Assembly: GCF_014596945.1 (NCBI RefSeq) | Contig: NZ_JACVXB010000009.1 | Coordinates: 59,654-123,653 of the forward strand | Reading direction: 5' to 3' | Origin: Aestuariibaculum sediminum | GTDB lineage: Bacteria > Bacteroidota > Bacteroidia > Flavobacteriales > Flavobacteriaceae | Length of the DNA: 64,000 nt | Shown: positions 1-8,695 of the stretch, in pieces | How positions within the stretch are numbered: position 1 is the first letter of the stretch | How the letters are laid out: every line of letters starts with the position of its first letter | The notes under the pieces: generated by a model | The model's input: the letters and a program-made list of their open reading frames with translations, nothing else | The model's database searches: none | Told to the model about the DNA's origin: nothing | Translations under genes and position numbers: made by a program

Positions 1-133
1 TGATATACGTGTTTTTTTGTAGCATATTTTACCACGTCCTAATATAAAAATACGCAATTTCTATAGGAATTACAACATTTAATAAATAATAGAAATATTA
101 CCGTTCACGATTAAAAAAATAAGCGTTTTATTA
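1..133. other. Intergenic left edge
   Basis: AT-rich sequence downstream of the leftward metallophosphoesterase gene. I see no gene, no convincing terminator and no repeat here. Confidence 0.5.
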
Positions 134-1369
134 TTATGCCGTTACAGTACCCTTTTTAAGTTCTATAACGGTAATTTCTGGCCATATTCCAACGCGACCA
201 GGAAACGCTAAATAACCAAAACCTCTATTTACATTAAGATATCTACCTGCTTCATTATACATTCCTGCCCAATATTTATAACGCCATTTAGCAGGACTCC
301 ATTTAAACCATCCCGGAATTTCGATTCCAAATTGCATACCATGAGTATGACCGCTTAGGGTTAAATGATAATGATTGTCGTCATTTTTAACTTTCTTTTC
401 CCAATGGGTCGGATCATGACTCATTAAAATTTTAAAATCATTTGCTTCAACCTGTTTCGTAGCCTTTTGTAAATCACCAGCTTTTTTAAATCCGCCTGTT
501 CCCCAATTTTCTACACCTACCAAAGCCAAACGCTGGCCGCCACGTTCTATAAATCGACTTTCATTTAACAATAAATCAAAACCTATTTCCCTTTGAAGTG
601 CTTTTAAATCTTCTAAATTTTGATGTTTAGCTTCTTCCGATTCCCATGCCACATAATCACCATAATCGTGATTACCTAATACGGAATACAAACCGTCTTT
701 AGCTTTTAGGTTACTAAATATTTTCTGGTAAGGCTTTAATTCATCAGCCTTGTTATTTACCATGTCGCCTGTAAACAAAATAACATCGCTATTTTGTTCG
801 TTAATTAAATCTATCGCATATTCAACCTTATCAACATTATCAAAACTACCTGAATGCACATCACTTATTTGAGTGACTTTATACCCATCGAAAGCCTCTG
901 GTAAATCTTCAAATGTCAAGGTATATTTTAAAACCTTAAAATTGTATTTTCCTTTATAAATACCGTATAATATGGAAGCAAACGGAATCGCTGATATACC
1001 TAAAGCGATTTTACTTATAAATTGACGACGCGACGCAAAATAATTGCCTTCGGCAGAATTTCCTTCTGTAAAATATCTATAAATTGCCTGTGGCACCCTG
1101 AAAATGTCTTCACCTAACATGGCTATCAACAAAATCATTTTTGGCACGAGTAGCGCGATAAAAAACCCAAATGCAAAAGCGTGTCGATGTGTAAAACCAT
1201 CGCTTCGGTTAAACCCGTAATAATTATATACAAAATTACCGATAACCAATAAAGACACTACCCAATACAAGGCTTGCACCCAATGGTTTCTGGTGACAGT
1301 TTTTAATGCCTGGAAGCCGTAAATATCGACAACTAAATAAAGTATTAAAAAGATAGCCCAACGCAACAT
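134..1369 (-). CDS. Membrane-anchored metallophosphoesterase (YkuE/YaeI type)
   Basis: 411 residues with an ATG start. The N-terminus carries hydrophobic segments near residues 3-18, 33-49 and 65-84, and a fourth around 118-138. The C-terminal half has all calcineurin-like metal-binding motifs: D170-x-H172, G201-D202, G232-N233-H234-D235, H318 and G340-H-T-H-G344. The family hydrolyses phosphomonoesters or phosphodiesters using two metal ions. YkuE-like members act at the outer face of the cytoplasmic membrane, in some species on cell-envelope lipids; the substrate here is not shown. The gene stands alone, followed by 106 bp without features and then cutC on the same strand. Confidence 0.85.
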   Translation of the reverse strand: MLRWAIFLILYLVVDIYGFQALKTVTRNHWVQALYWVVSLLVIGNFVYNYYGFNRSDGFTHRHAFAFGFFIALLVPKMILLIAMLGEDIFRVPQAIYRYFTEGNSAEGNYFASRRQFISKIALGISAIPFASILYGIYKGKYNFKVLKYTLTFEDLPEAFDGYKVTQISDVHSGSFDNVDKVEYAIDLINEQNSDVILFTGDMVNNKADELKPYQKIFSNLKAKDGLYSVLGNHDYGDYVAWESEEAKHQNLEDLKALQREIGFDLLLNESRFIERGGQRLALVGVENWGTGGFKKAGDLQKATKQVEANDFKILMSHDPTHWEKKVKNDDNHYHLTLSGHTHGMQFGIEIPGWFKWSPAKWRYKYWAGMYNEAGRYLNVNRGFGYLAFPGRVGIWPEITVIELKKGTVTA

Positions 1370-1475
1370 AAATGGTTTTTTACCAAAGATAAGGGATTTT
1401 AAAGAGTATTATAAGCACCACAATATATTTAACGGAACCTTAAGAACATACCATTCTCTGTTATTTCTCCTCCCC

Positions 1476-2201
1476 TTAAAGTGTGGTTGCTTTTAAAATA
1501 CTTTGAATCGTCCTTATATCAGAATACGACTTAATGGTTTCATCAAAAAATTTAGAGCTGTTCATGGTAATTTTAGGTTGTTCAATAACCGTTTCAATAG
1601 TAGAAGCTGACACATGTATTTCATCAAAGCCAGCTTTTGCAAACAATGCAGCATTTTCTGGTTTTATGCCACCACCGGGTAAAACAGACAATTTTTGTTG
1701 TCCAAGTTCTTTAAGTTCTTTTAAAAAATGGAGTGCTAAAGCAGCCGATGTTTGTTGACCAGAAGTAAGCACACGATCAACTCCTAAACGCTTTAATTCT
1801 TCAATCGCATCTATCGGGTTTGGCACCCAATCAAAAGCGCGATGAAACGTAAATGGTAATGGTTTCGCGAGGTCTACAAGTTGCTTTGTTTTTTCAATAT
1901 CTACTGTATTATCATCATTTAAAACTCCCGAAACAATTCCGGCACACCCTAGCTCCTTACACAGTTTAATATCGTGCTTCATAATATCCATTTCATCGTC
2001 GGAGAACGTAAAACTCCCACTTCTTGAACGAATTAAAACAAACACCGGAATGGACAAAGTTTCTATAACTTTTTTGATCAAACCAAAAGAAGGTGTTATT
2101 CCTCCAACAGCTAATTCCGAGCATAATTCGATACGATGAGCACCCGCTTTTTCAGCATTTAAAGCCGATTCAAAAGAGTTAGCACAAACTTCTACTATCA
2201 T
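1476..2201 (-). CDS. cutC: CutC family protein
   Basis: 241 residues, the usual family length, forming a predicted TIM barrel. The start is the ATG at 2201 (MIVEVCANS), which matches the family; a TTG at 2210 in the same frame is less likely. Family hallmarks visible are the N-terminal EVCANS, the RIELCS and GGITPS strings, and a glycine-rich LPGGGIKPEN loop near residue 180. CutC was named for copper homeostasis in E. coli but its biochemical role is unsettled. A TAnnTTTG promoter box sits at 2220-2227 on the same strand, so it is probably a monocistronic gene. Confidence 0.88.
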   Translation of the reverse strand: MIVEVCANSFESALNAEKAGAHRIELCSELAVGGITPSFGLIKKVIETLSIPVFVLIRSRSGSFTFSDDEMDIMKHDIKLCKELGCAGIVSGVLNDDNTVDIEKTKQLVDLAKPLPFTFHRAFDWVPNPIDAIEELKRLGVDRVLTSGQQTSAALALHFLKELKELGQQKLSVLPGGGIKPENAALFAKAGFDEIHVSASTIETVIEQPKITMNSSKFFDETIKSYSDIRTIQSILKATTL

Positions 2202-2219
2202 AATTTTCAATTAAAAAAA

Positions 2220-2227
2220 CAAATATA
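2220..2227 (-). promoter_or_regulatory. cutC promoter -7 box
   Basis: TATATTTG on the minus strand matches the Bacteroidota -7 consensus TAnnTTTG and lies 19 nt before the chosen ATG. No clear -33 TTTG was found. Confidence 0.5.
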
Positions 2228-2411
2228 GTAATACCTAGATAGAAATCATTCTTGTAAAAATATGCAACTTATTTAAATATATAATTCAATTCATTTTTTC
2301 GGCAGTAAAAACCTCTTTAAAACCATTTAATTACAACTTTATAACCGAATTATTTTGTTAATACTATAGTGCCTAAAAACATTTAAATCTCAATTATCGC
2401 GTAAGTTTTTG

Positions 2412-2419
2412 TAGTTTTG
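2412..2419 (+). promoter_or_regulatory. polA promoter -7 box
   Basis: TAGTTTTG fits TAnnTTTG and lies 23 nt before the polA ATG. The -33 region is not obvious. Confidence 0.45.
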
Positions 2420-2442
2420 AAGTTCTTATCAAAACAACACAT

Positions 2443-5295
2443 ATGTCTGATCAAAAACGTCTTTTTTTAGTTGATGCTTATGCCTTAATTTTTCGCGGAT
2501 ACTACGCCTTTATTAAAAACCCCAGAATAAACAGTAAAGGCATTGACACCTCTGCTATTATGGGATTTATGAATTCGCTTTTAGATGTTATAAAACGTGA
2601 AAAACCAGATCATTTAGCTGTATGTTTTGACAAAGGTGGAAGTACCGACCGCGTGGAAATGTTTGAAGCTTACAAAGCGAATCGAGACGAAACACCGGAA
2701 GCTATAAAAGTAGCTGTACCCTACATTCAAAATATATTACAAGCCATGCATATTCCGATTATGGTAAAAGAAGGCTATGAGGCCGACGACGTAATTGGAA
2801 CACTGTCCAAACAAGCCGAAAAACAAGGCTATCAAACCTACATGGTTACTCCCGACAAAGATTTTGCTCAGTTAGTAAGTGAAAACATTTTTATGTATCG
2901 CCCTAAGTCCTTTGGTGGTGGTTATGAAACCTGGGGTATTGAGGAAGTGAAGAAAAAATTTGAAGTTGAAAACCCATTACAGGTTATAGACTTTTTAGGT
3001 ATGATGGGCGACTCGAGCGATAATATTCCTGGGCTTCCCGGAGTTGGAGAAAAGACAGCCAAAAAGTTCATTGCTCAATACGGTAGCATGGAGGGGCTTT
3101 TAGAAAACACGCATGAGCTAAAAGGTAAAATGAAGGAGAAAGTTGAAGCCAATAAAGAACTTGGTTTGCTATCTAAAAAACTAGCAACAATTATGCTTGA
3201 TGTTCCTGTAGAATTCGACGAACACGACTTCGAAATGTCGGAACCAAACATAGAAAAAGTCACTGAAATTTTTCAGGATTTAGAATTTAGAAATCTGCTA
3301 ACTAATTTCTTAAAAACCTTTTCCGCAAATACGGAAGCCGCGAAAGAATCTCCAAGTCCATCTAAAGCATCAGACACTAAAACGGAAACTATAAAAGAAC
3401 CAACTTCAGCCGGAGCAGGTCAATTTTCACTTTTTGGAGGCGGCGATGAAACACAAAGCGAAAGCACAGCATCTTACACAAGAAAAACTGCCGAAACCAC
3501 ATCTCACTTTTACCAAAGTGTTGCATCGGGCATGGCTACAAAATTATTCGTTAAAAAATTAATGCAACAAACATCGGTATGTTTTGATACTGAAACTACC
3601 GACCTGAACCCACTCGCAGCCGAATTAGTTGGTATTGCTTTTTCATGGGAAACTGGCAAAGGATTTTATTTACCATTTCCGGAGGACAAAAGCGAAGCAC
3701 AGAAACTTATCGAAGAATTACGACCGTTTTTTGAAAGCGAAAACATTGAAAAAATAGGTCAGAATTTAAAATACGACATAAAAGTATTAGCAAAATATAA
3801 TATAGCCGTAAAAGGTAAATTATTCGACACCATGCTGGCTCATTATCTTATTAATCCAGATATGCGCCACAATATGGATGTTTTAGCTGAAACTTACCTG
3901 AATTACTCTCCGATTTCTATTGAAACTTTAATTGGCAAAAAAGGCAAGAACCAATTATCAATGCGCCAAGTACCTTTGGAAAAGCAAACAGAATATGCCG
4001 TAGAAGATGCCGATATCACGCTCCAACTTAAGGAACATTTCGAAAAAGAATTAGGCGAAGCCAGTACTCAAAAGTTATTCGATGAGATTGAAATTCCACT
4101 TTTACGGGTATTATCAGCCATGGAACTGGAAGGCATAAATCTGGACAAAGCCTTTTTAAACAGTTTATCTGATGCTTTAACCAACGATATCAAAACGCTT
4201 GAAAGTAAAATTTACGAAGCTGCCGGTGAGGAATTTAATATCGCCTCACCAAAACAGTTAGGTGTTATATTATTCGAAAAATTAAAACTGGTCGACAAAC
4301 CTAAAAAAACCAAAACAGGACAGTATGCAACAAGCGAAGATATTTTAAGCTATCTGGCCAAAGACCATGATATCATTCAAAATATTTTAGACTTTAGAGG
4401 CTTATCGAAACTAAAGAGTACATATATTGATGCCTTGCCACTTCAAGTGGATCCTGTAAGTCATCGTGTACACACCGATTATATGCAAACGGTTGCCGCT
4501 ACGGGTCGATTAAGTAGTAACAACCCTAACTTACAAAACATTCCTATTCGTACCGAACGCGGTCGTCAGGTGCGTAAAGCATTTATACCCCGTAATGATG
4601 ACTATATTTTACTGGCCGCCGATTATAGCCAGATAGAATTACGTGTTATTGCAGCTTTAAGCGAAGAAGAAACCATGATTAATGCTTTTAAAAACGGTGA
4701 AGACATTCACGCCTCGACGGCATCGAAAGTATTTAATGTACCTATTAACGAAGTAACACGCGAACAGCGTAGTAATGCCAAAACGGTAAACTTCGGAATT
4801 ATTTACGGGGTTTCTGCTTTTGGATTAAGTAACCAAACTAATTTATCGCGCAGTGAAGCCAAGGAACTAATTGATACTTACTACGAAACGTACCCGAAGC
4901 TAAAAAATTATATTAGCCAGCAAGTCGATTTTGCCCGCGACCACGGTTATGTGCAAACAGTTTTAGGGCGTCGTCGTTATTTAAAAGATATTAACTCACG
5001 TAATGCTGTAGTTCGTGGAGCTGCCGAGCGTAATGCAGTAAACGCACCAATTCAAGGTAGTGCTGCCGATATTATTAAAATTGCCATGATTAACATTTAT
5101 AAAAAATTAGAATCTGGTGATTTTAAAACAAAAATGCTTTTACAAGTGCATGATGAATTGGTCTTCGATGTTTACAAACCAGAACTTGACAGCATTAAAA
5201 CATTAGTAAAAACCGAAATGGAGAACGCTTACCAGTTGGCAGTACCTTTAGATGTAGATTTAGGCACTGGTAACAACTGGCTAGAGGCGCATTAA
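2443..5295 (+). CDS. polA: DNA polymerase I
   Basis: 950 residues containing all three PolA domains. The 5'-3' exonuclease (about 1-290) has GYEADD, TPDKDF and GDSSDNIPG. The 3'-5' proofreading domain (about 365-555) keeps the metal-binding D382-x-E384, IGQNLKYD and YAVEDAD, so proofreading looks intact, unlike in some Gram-positive PolA. The polymerase domain has DYSQIELR, the O-helix stretch RSNAKTVNFGIIYG and QVHDELV. Between the exonucleases lies a low-complexity linker (about 294-360) with Q327-F-S-L-F331, which resembles a beta-clamp binding motif. PolA removes RNA primers and fills repair gaps. The gene is followed within 8 bp by the first copy of the 100-bp DUF559-associated repeat. 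Confidence 0.97.
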   Translation: MSDQKRLFLVDAYALIFRGYYAFIKNPRINSKGIDTSAIMGFMNSLLDVIKREKPDHLAVCFDKGGSTDRVEMFEAYKANRDETPEAIKVAVPYIQNILQAMHIPIMVKEGYEADDVIGTLSKQAEKQGYQTYMVTPDKDFAQLVSENIFMYRPKSFGGGYETWGIEEVKKKFEVENPLQVIDFLGMMGDSSDNIPGLPGVGEKTAKKFIAQYGSMEGLLENTHELKGKMKEKVEANKELGLLSKKLATIMLDVPVEFDEHDFEMSEPNIEKVTEIFQDLEFRNLLTNFLKTFSANTEAAKESPSPSKASDTKTETIKEPTSAGAGQFSLFGGGDETQSESTASYTRKTAETTSHFYQSVASGMATKLFVKKLMQQTSVCFDTETTDLNPLAAELVGIAFSWETGKGFYLPFPEDKSEAQKLIEELRPFFESENIEKIGQNLKYDIKVLAKYNIAVKGKLFDTMLAHYLINPDMRHNMDVLAETYLNYSPISIETLIGKKGKNQLSMRQVPLEKQTEYAVEDADITLQLKEHFEKELGEASTQKLFDEIEIPLLRVLSAMELEGINLDKAFLNSLSDALTNDIKTLESKIYEAAGEEFNIASPKQLGVILFEKLKLVDKPKKTKTGQYATSEDILSYLAKDHDIIQNILDFRGLSKLKSTYIDALPLQVDPVSHRVHTDYMQTVAATGRLSSNNPNLQNIPIRTERGRQVRKAFIPRNDDYILLAADYSQIELRVIAALSEEETMINAFKNGEDIHASTASKVFNVPINEVTREQRSNAKTVNFGIIYGVSAFGLSNQTNLSRSEAKELIDTYYETYPKLKNYISQQVDFARDHGYVQTVLGRRRYLKDINSRNAVVRGAAERNAVNAPIQGSAADIIKIAMINIYKKLESGDFKTKMLLQVHDELVFDVYKPELDSIKTLVKTEMENAYQLAVPLDVDLGTGNNWLEAH

Positions 5296-5302
5296 GTCAA
5301 TG

Positions 5303-5402
5303 ACACCCCTATAGTCCCCTCAAGGGGACAAGTCTTAATAATGTTGACTTTAGAGGAAATTTGAAAGTCCTCCCTTTGAGGGAGGATTTAGGTGGGTGTT
5401 TT
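5303..5402 (+). repeat. Direct repeat, copy 1 (left flank of DUF559 gene)
   Basis: 100 bp that recur at 5796-5895 with 97 of 100 positions identical. The unit holds two hairpins: TCCCC/GGGGA with a 4-nt loop at the left, and the perfect 8-bp TCCTCCCT/AGGGAGGA with loop TTG at 5368-5386. The outer ends are imperfect inverted repeats (ACACCC on the left, GGGTGT on the right). It begins 8 bp after polA stops and may also serve as its 3' processing or termination structure. Confidence 0.9.
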
Positions 5403-5435
5403 TTAAATTGCTCGTATTTTCTTATATTTAAAAAT

Positions 5436-5807
5436 ATGAGAAATAAAATTATTCCTTATAACCCCGAATTAAGAGCATTAGCAAGACAACTTCGAAAAAA
5501 TAGCACCTTACCTGAAATCCTGCTATGGCAAAATATAAAAAATCGAACTTTAGGGTTTCAGTTTCACAGACAAGTTCCTATGTTAAATTACATCGTTGAT
5601 TTTTACTGTCATGAAATTGGTTTAGCTATTGAAATTGATGGCCGTAGCCATGACCATTCATTTTTATATGATGCTAAACGACAACATGAATTAGAAAAAT
5701 ATGGCGTACGCTTTTTAAGAATTTCAAACGAAGAAATCATGAAAAATATGTTTAGTGTTTTGTTGGTTATTGAAGAAAAAATTAAAGAAATACAAACGCC
5801 CCTATAG
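5436..5807 (+). CDS. DUF559 family endonuclease-like protein
   Basis: 123 residues starting at the ATG at 5436 (MRNKIIPYNPELRALARQLR). An upstream in-frame start would be encoded inside the repeat and is not credible. The fold is PD-(D/E)XK-like, related to Vsr: D55 in VDFY and E66-x-D68 in AIEIDG are the likely metal-binding residues. Biochemical function is not established for this group. The gene is bracketed by two 100-bp repeats. Its last three codons (Thr-Pro-Leu) and its stop codon lie inside the right-hand repeat, so gene and repeat appear to form one unit. No methyltransferase is nearby, which argues against a restriction system. A TATATTTA box at 5423-5430 could be its promoter. Confidence 0.85.
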   Translation: MRNKIIPYNPELRALARQLRKNSTLPEILLWQNIKNRTLGFQFHRQVPMLNYIVDFYCHEIGLAIEIDGRSHDHSFLYDAKRQHELEKYGVRFLRISNEEIMKNMFSVLLVIEEKIKEIQTPL

Positions 5808-5895
5808 TCCCCTCAAGGGGACAGGTCTTAGTAATGTTGACTTTAGAGGAAATTTGAAAGTCCTCCCTTTGAGGGAGGATTTAGGTGGGTGTTTT
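5796..5895 (+). repeat. Direct repeat, copy 2 (right flank of DUF559 gene)
   Basis: Second copy of the unit at 5303-5402, offset by exactly 493 bp and without indels. It starts at codon ACG of the DUF559 gene and provides that gene's final codons and TAG stop. Both hairpins are conserved. Confidence 0.9.
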
Positions 5896-5928
5896 AAAAT
5901 ACTTAAACAAAATTTTCTACACATCTAA

Positions 5929-6693
5929 TTACATACCCATCCAAGATTTTATTTCGGATTGGTAACTTCTACCGCTTTTTAAAACTGTTTTAAACTTATC
6001 ATCCATTGTAATATTATAACAACTATTAAAATGTGTAAACACTTCAGAAACCATATTCGTATTAATTATAAGGGAGCGATGAATTCTTAAAAACTCATTT
6101 GGAAGTTGACGACTTAACGCTGTTAAACTTTGGTCTGTGATATACTCTTCGCCTTGCTTTGTAAAAATAGACACATACTTGTCTGTTGCTTTAAAGTATG
6201 CCACCTCTGCAAGTTTGACGAAACTTATTTTCTTTCCTACCTTTATTGTTATTGAAGTTAATTGACGTTGTTCCTGTTGAACTCCATTAAAACTTCTCAA
6301 AATATTTAAAATTTGTTCAGACTGCTCTTCTTTATTAAAGAAAGCAAGCTTGTTTATTGTTACCTCTATACGCTCTTTTCTAACAGGTTTTAACAAATAA
6401 TCCAAACTGTTGGTTTCAAAAGCCTGTAACGCATAGTCATCAAAAGCAGTACAGAAAACCACGATTGGTATTTCCTCTAGTTTTTGAAGCATTTCTAAAC
6501 CATTCATTTCAGGCATTTGGATATCTAAAAAAATAACATCTGGTTTTAATTGGTTTATTTTCTCAATGCCTTCTACTCCATCACAAGCTTCATCAACGAC
6601 TTGAAAAGTTTCTGAAAAATCCATCAATAATTCTTTTAAACGTTGTCTTGCCGGTGGTTCATCGTCAATAACAATAGTCCTATAAAGTTTCAT
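5929..6693 (-). CDS. LytTR-type response regulator
   Basis: 254 residues from the ATG at 6693 (MKLYRTIVIDDEPPARQRL); a TTG six bases upstream is the only longer alternative. It has an N-terminal receiver with the acidic pair DDE near residue 10, phospho-acceptor Asp in IFLDIQMPEMNG and Lys in LLKPVRKER. A C-terminal LytTR DNA-binding domain (about 145-250) follows, with the typical ITDQSLTALSRQLP and FLRIHRSLIIN strings. The reading frame overlaps the end of the sensor kinase gene by 14 bp, so the two are translationally coupled and form a two-component pair. The target genes are unknown. Confidence 0.92.
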   Translation of the reverse strand: MKLYRTIVIDDEPPARQRLKELLMDFSETFQVVDEACDGVEGIEKINQLKPDVIFLDIQMPEMNGLEMLQKLEEIPIVVFCTAFDDYALQAFETNSLDYLLKPVRKERIEVTINKLAFFNKEEQSEQILNILRSFNGVQQEQRQLTSITIKVGKKISFVKLAEVAYFKATDKYVSIFTKQGEEYITDQSLTALSRQLPNEFLRIHRSLIINTNMVSEVFTHFNSCYNITMDDKFKTVLKSGRSYQSEIKSWMGM

Positions 6694-8515
6694 TTTCAAA
6701 TCGTTTCATATTATTAAATCCTTTTTTACTTATAGTAATCGAAATACGTTTTTCAGGTTCGTTTTCCCAATACAGGTAACCTTCGCCTTCAAAACTTAAT
6801 TTTAAAATATCATTAATACTTTGCAACCCATAACCTGTAATAAATCCTTCAGGAAAATCAGGACCATTGTCTAATACATTAATTTCTACACTATCATCTT
6901 TCTTATAAATAATCACTTTAATTATACCTTCTCTTTTTATTTTTGAAATACCATGTTTAATAGCATTTTCTACTAGCGGTTGAATAATATTTCTTGGAAT
7001 TTCAAATGATTCTAATCCTTTTTCAACTTCAATTGAGAACGTCATGCGTTCCCCAAAACGAATTTGTTCTATTTGTAAATATGCCCGAACGGCTTCAACT
7101 TCCTCTTTTATAGTTGAACTCAAGGCATTATTTCGATTAATGTTATAACGAAATAAATCGGACAAAGACAAAGCCATTTGCTCAGTCTTTTCGGGATTAC
7201 TTCTTACCAAACCTGCTATCGAATTTAACGAATTGTATAAAAAATGTGGATTAATTCTAGCATTTAACGAAGCAATTTCAGCCTGCGCCTTTAAGGCTGT
7301 CATTTTAATGAGTTCTAAATCTTTTTTTCGTAATTGCATTTCAGTTTGTTCTCTTAGGTACAAAAATGCTACACGCATTAAAAAAACGGAAACTCCAATA
7401 AGACTCAAAATAAATTTAAATTTAGAATCAATATTAAAAACAAATAAAGCAATTAATATCCCTAAAATCACTAAAAATGTAAACCCTATTTTCAACTTTA
7501 ATTGCTTTGCTATGGTCCATTCTTTATTAATAATATTCTTCTCTAAAACATAAAGTAAACTTAATACAATTAACCAAATTATCATATATACAATTAAAGT
7601 TACCAGCAATGGAGAAAGATAAAAACTAGGTTCTGCTGTACTCGTTAAATAATCAAATGAATGAAATACAACATATGATATAATCATTAAAACCATTCCT
7701 GGTACTAAATAGTTTAAATATCTAAATTGAAACTGTCTTGTAAAAACTTTTCGATAAGAAATCAAAAGAATTGAGAAAGCGATAAAAACGGATAAAATTG
7801 TAGCAAAAAATTTCATTTCATTTTTATAGAAAAAATTCAAATAATACCTTTTAGTATAATTGCTGAGTATATAACTTTTAGCTTCCTTAAGTAAGTCTTT
7901 TGAATATAATTTCTGAAGCAAAAACCTATCCGACAAACTAAATTTTGTTAAAATAGGATCAGGATCATAGTCATCAAATATTGCATTTCCCGTTTTTGTA
8001 CGATATTTGACATTTTGAATACCACACAACGATCTTATCACAAAAAACTCCAATATTCGTTTTCTGCTCTCGACACTATCAGAATCATTAAAACCTATTT
8101 GATATTCCTTAAATACTATCCCAGATTTTCCTATTTTTGATCTACTTCCAAAACGAGTACCGTTAGCGACTATTTCAATAATAACATTTCCTTTTTTTTG
8201 AGTTGAGAAATTGATGTTATTAGGAATAATTCCCTTTAACTCTTGTATTAGATTGCAAATAATTATTGAATCATTCTCATTAATTGAATTTTTTAATTGG
8301 ATACTGATATCACTACGAAACTTAATAACATCCCTGTTAACCCCGTTAAAAATTCTTTCTTTCGTCCAAAACCAAAAAGTTTTATAAAAAGGTGACGATT
8401 TATCAAACTGAACGTACTTTTCCCAGACTGTGTCTGTCATCATTTTTCGTATTTCTTCCTGAGCGTTTAATTTTAATAAACCAGCAAAGAGTAATAAAAT
8501 AATTATTTTTTTCAT
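6680..8515 (-). CDS. LytS-like sensor histidine kinase with large extracytoplasmic domain
   Basis: 611 residues. A signal peptide (1-18, ending LNAQ) is followed by an extracytoplasmic region of about 210 residues. Then come five or so membrane helices (roughly 235-255, 268-286, 300-325, 342-361, 367-386). The His_kinase domain has the H box INPHFLYNSL (H424), and the HATPase domain has IIQPLVENAIKHGI (N517) and DNGPDFPEG. Residues about 150-215 (LEFFVIRSLCGIQN, then FSLSDRFLLQKLYS) resemble the C-terminal part of DUF2927/zincin-like domains, but the zinc-binding HExxH is absent. That suggests a ligand-sensing pseudoprotease; this part is tentative. The kinase phosphorylates the overlapping LytTR regulator. 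Confidence 0.88.
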   Translation of the reverse strand: MKKIIILLLFAGLLKLNAQEEIRKMMTDTVWEKYVQFDKSSPFYKTFWFWTKERIFNGVNRDVIKFRSDISIQLKNSINENDSIIICNLIQELKGIIPNNINFSTQKKGNVIIEIVANGTRFGSRSKIGKSGIVFKEYQIGFNDSDSVESRKRILEFFVIRSLCGIQNVKYRTKTGNAIFDDYDPDPILTKFSLSDRFLLQKLYSKDLLKEAKSYILSNYTKRYYLNFFYKNEMKFFATILSVFIAFSILLISYRKVFTRQFQFRYLNYLVPGMVLMIISYVVFHSFDYLTSTAEPSFYLSPLLVTLIVYMIIWLIVLSLLYVLEKNIINKEWTIAKQLKLKIGFTFLVILGILIALFVFNIDSKFKFILSLIGVSVFLMRVAFLYLREQTEMQLRKKDLELIKMTALKAQAEIASLNARINPHFLYNSLNSIAGLVRSNPEKTEQMALSLSDLFRYNINRNNALSSTIKEEVEAVRAYLQIEQIRFGERMTFSIEVEKGLESFEIPRNIIQPLVENAIKHGISKIKREGIIKVIIYKKDDSVEINVLDNGPDFPEGFITGYGLQSINDILKLSFEGEGYLYWENEPEKRISITISKKGFNNMKRFENETL

Positions 8516-8695
8516 TTATGTAAATTTAAAAGGTTGATTAACGTTCACAAATAAATAATTATCATTTGCACCAAAACAGTTAATTCTGACCAACTGCGAA
8601 ACGAGCTGACGAACGCCACATTGTGTTAAACTTTACGCAATATCTACCTCAAATTGATAAGTTTAGTTATTTTTATCTCCTTTAAATTTTAAAAA

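Noticed and set aside
5361..5435. Longer N-terminus of the DUF559 protein
   Set aside because: The extra 25 codons fall in the 100-bp repeat and its flank and do not resemble the family; the ATG at 5436 gives the conserved N-terminus.
5303..5895. Restriction-modification or Vsr repair system
   Set aside because: No methyltransferase or specificity gene is nearby, and the neighbours are polA and a two-component system.
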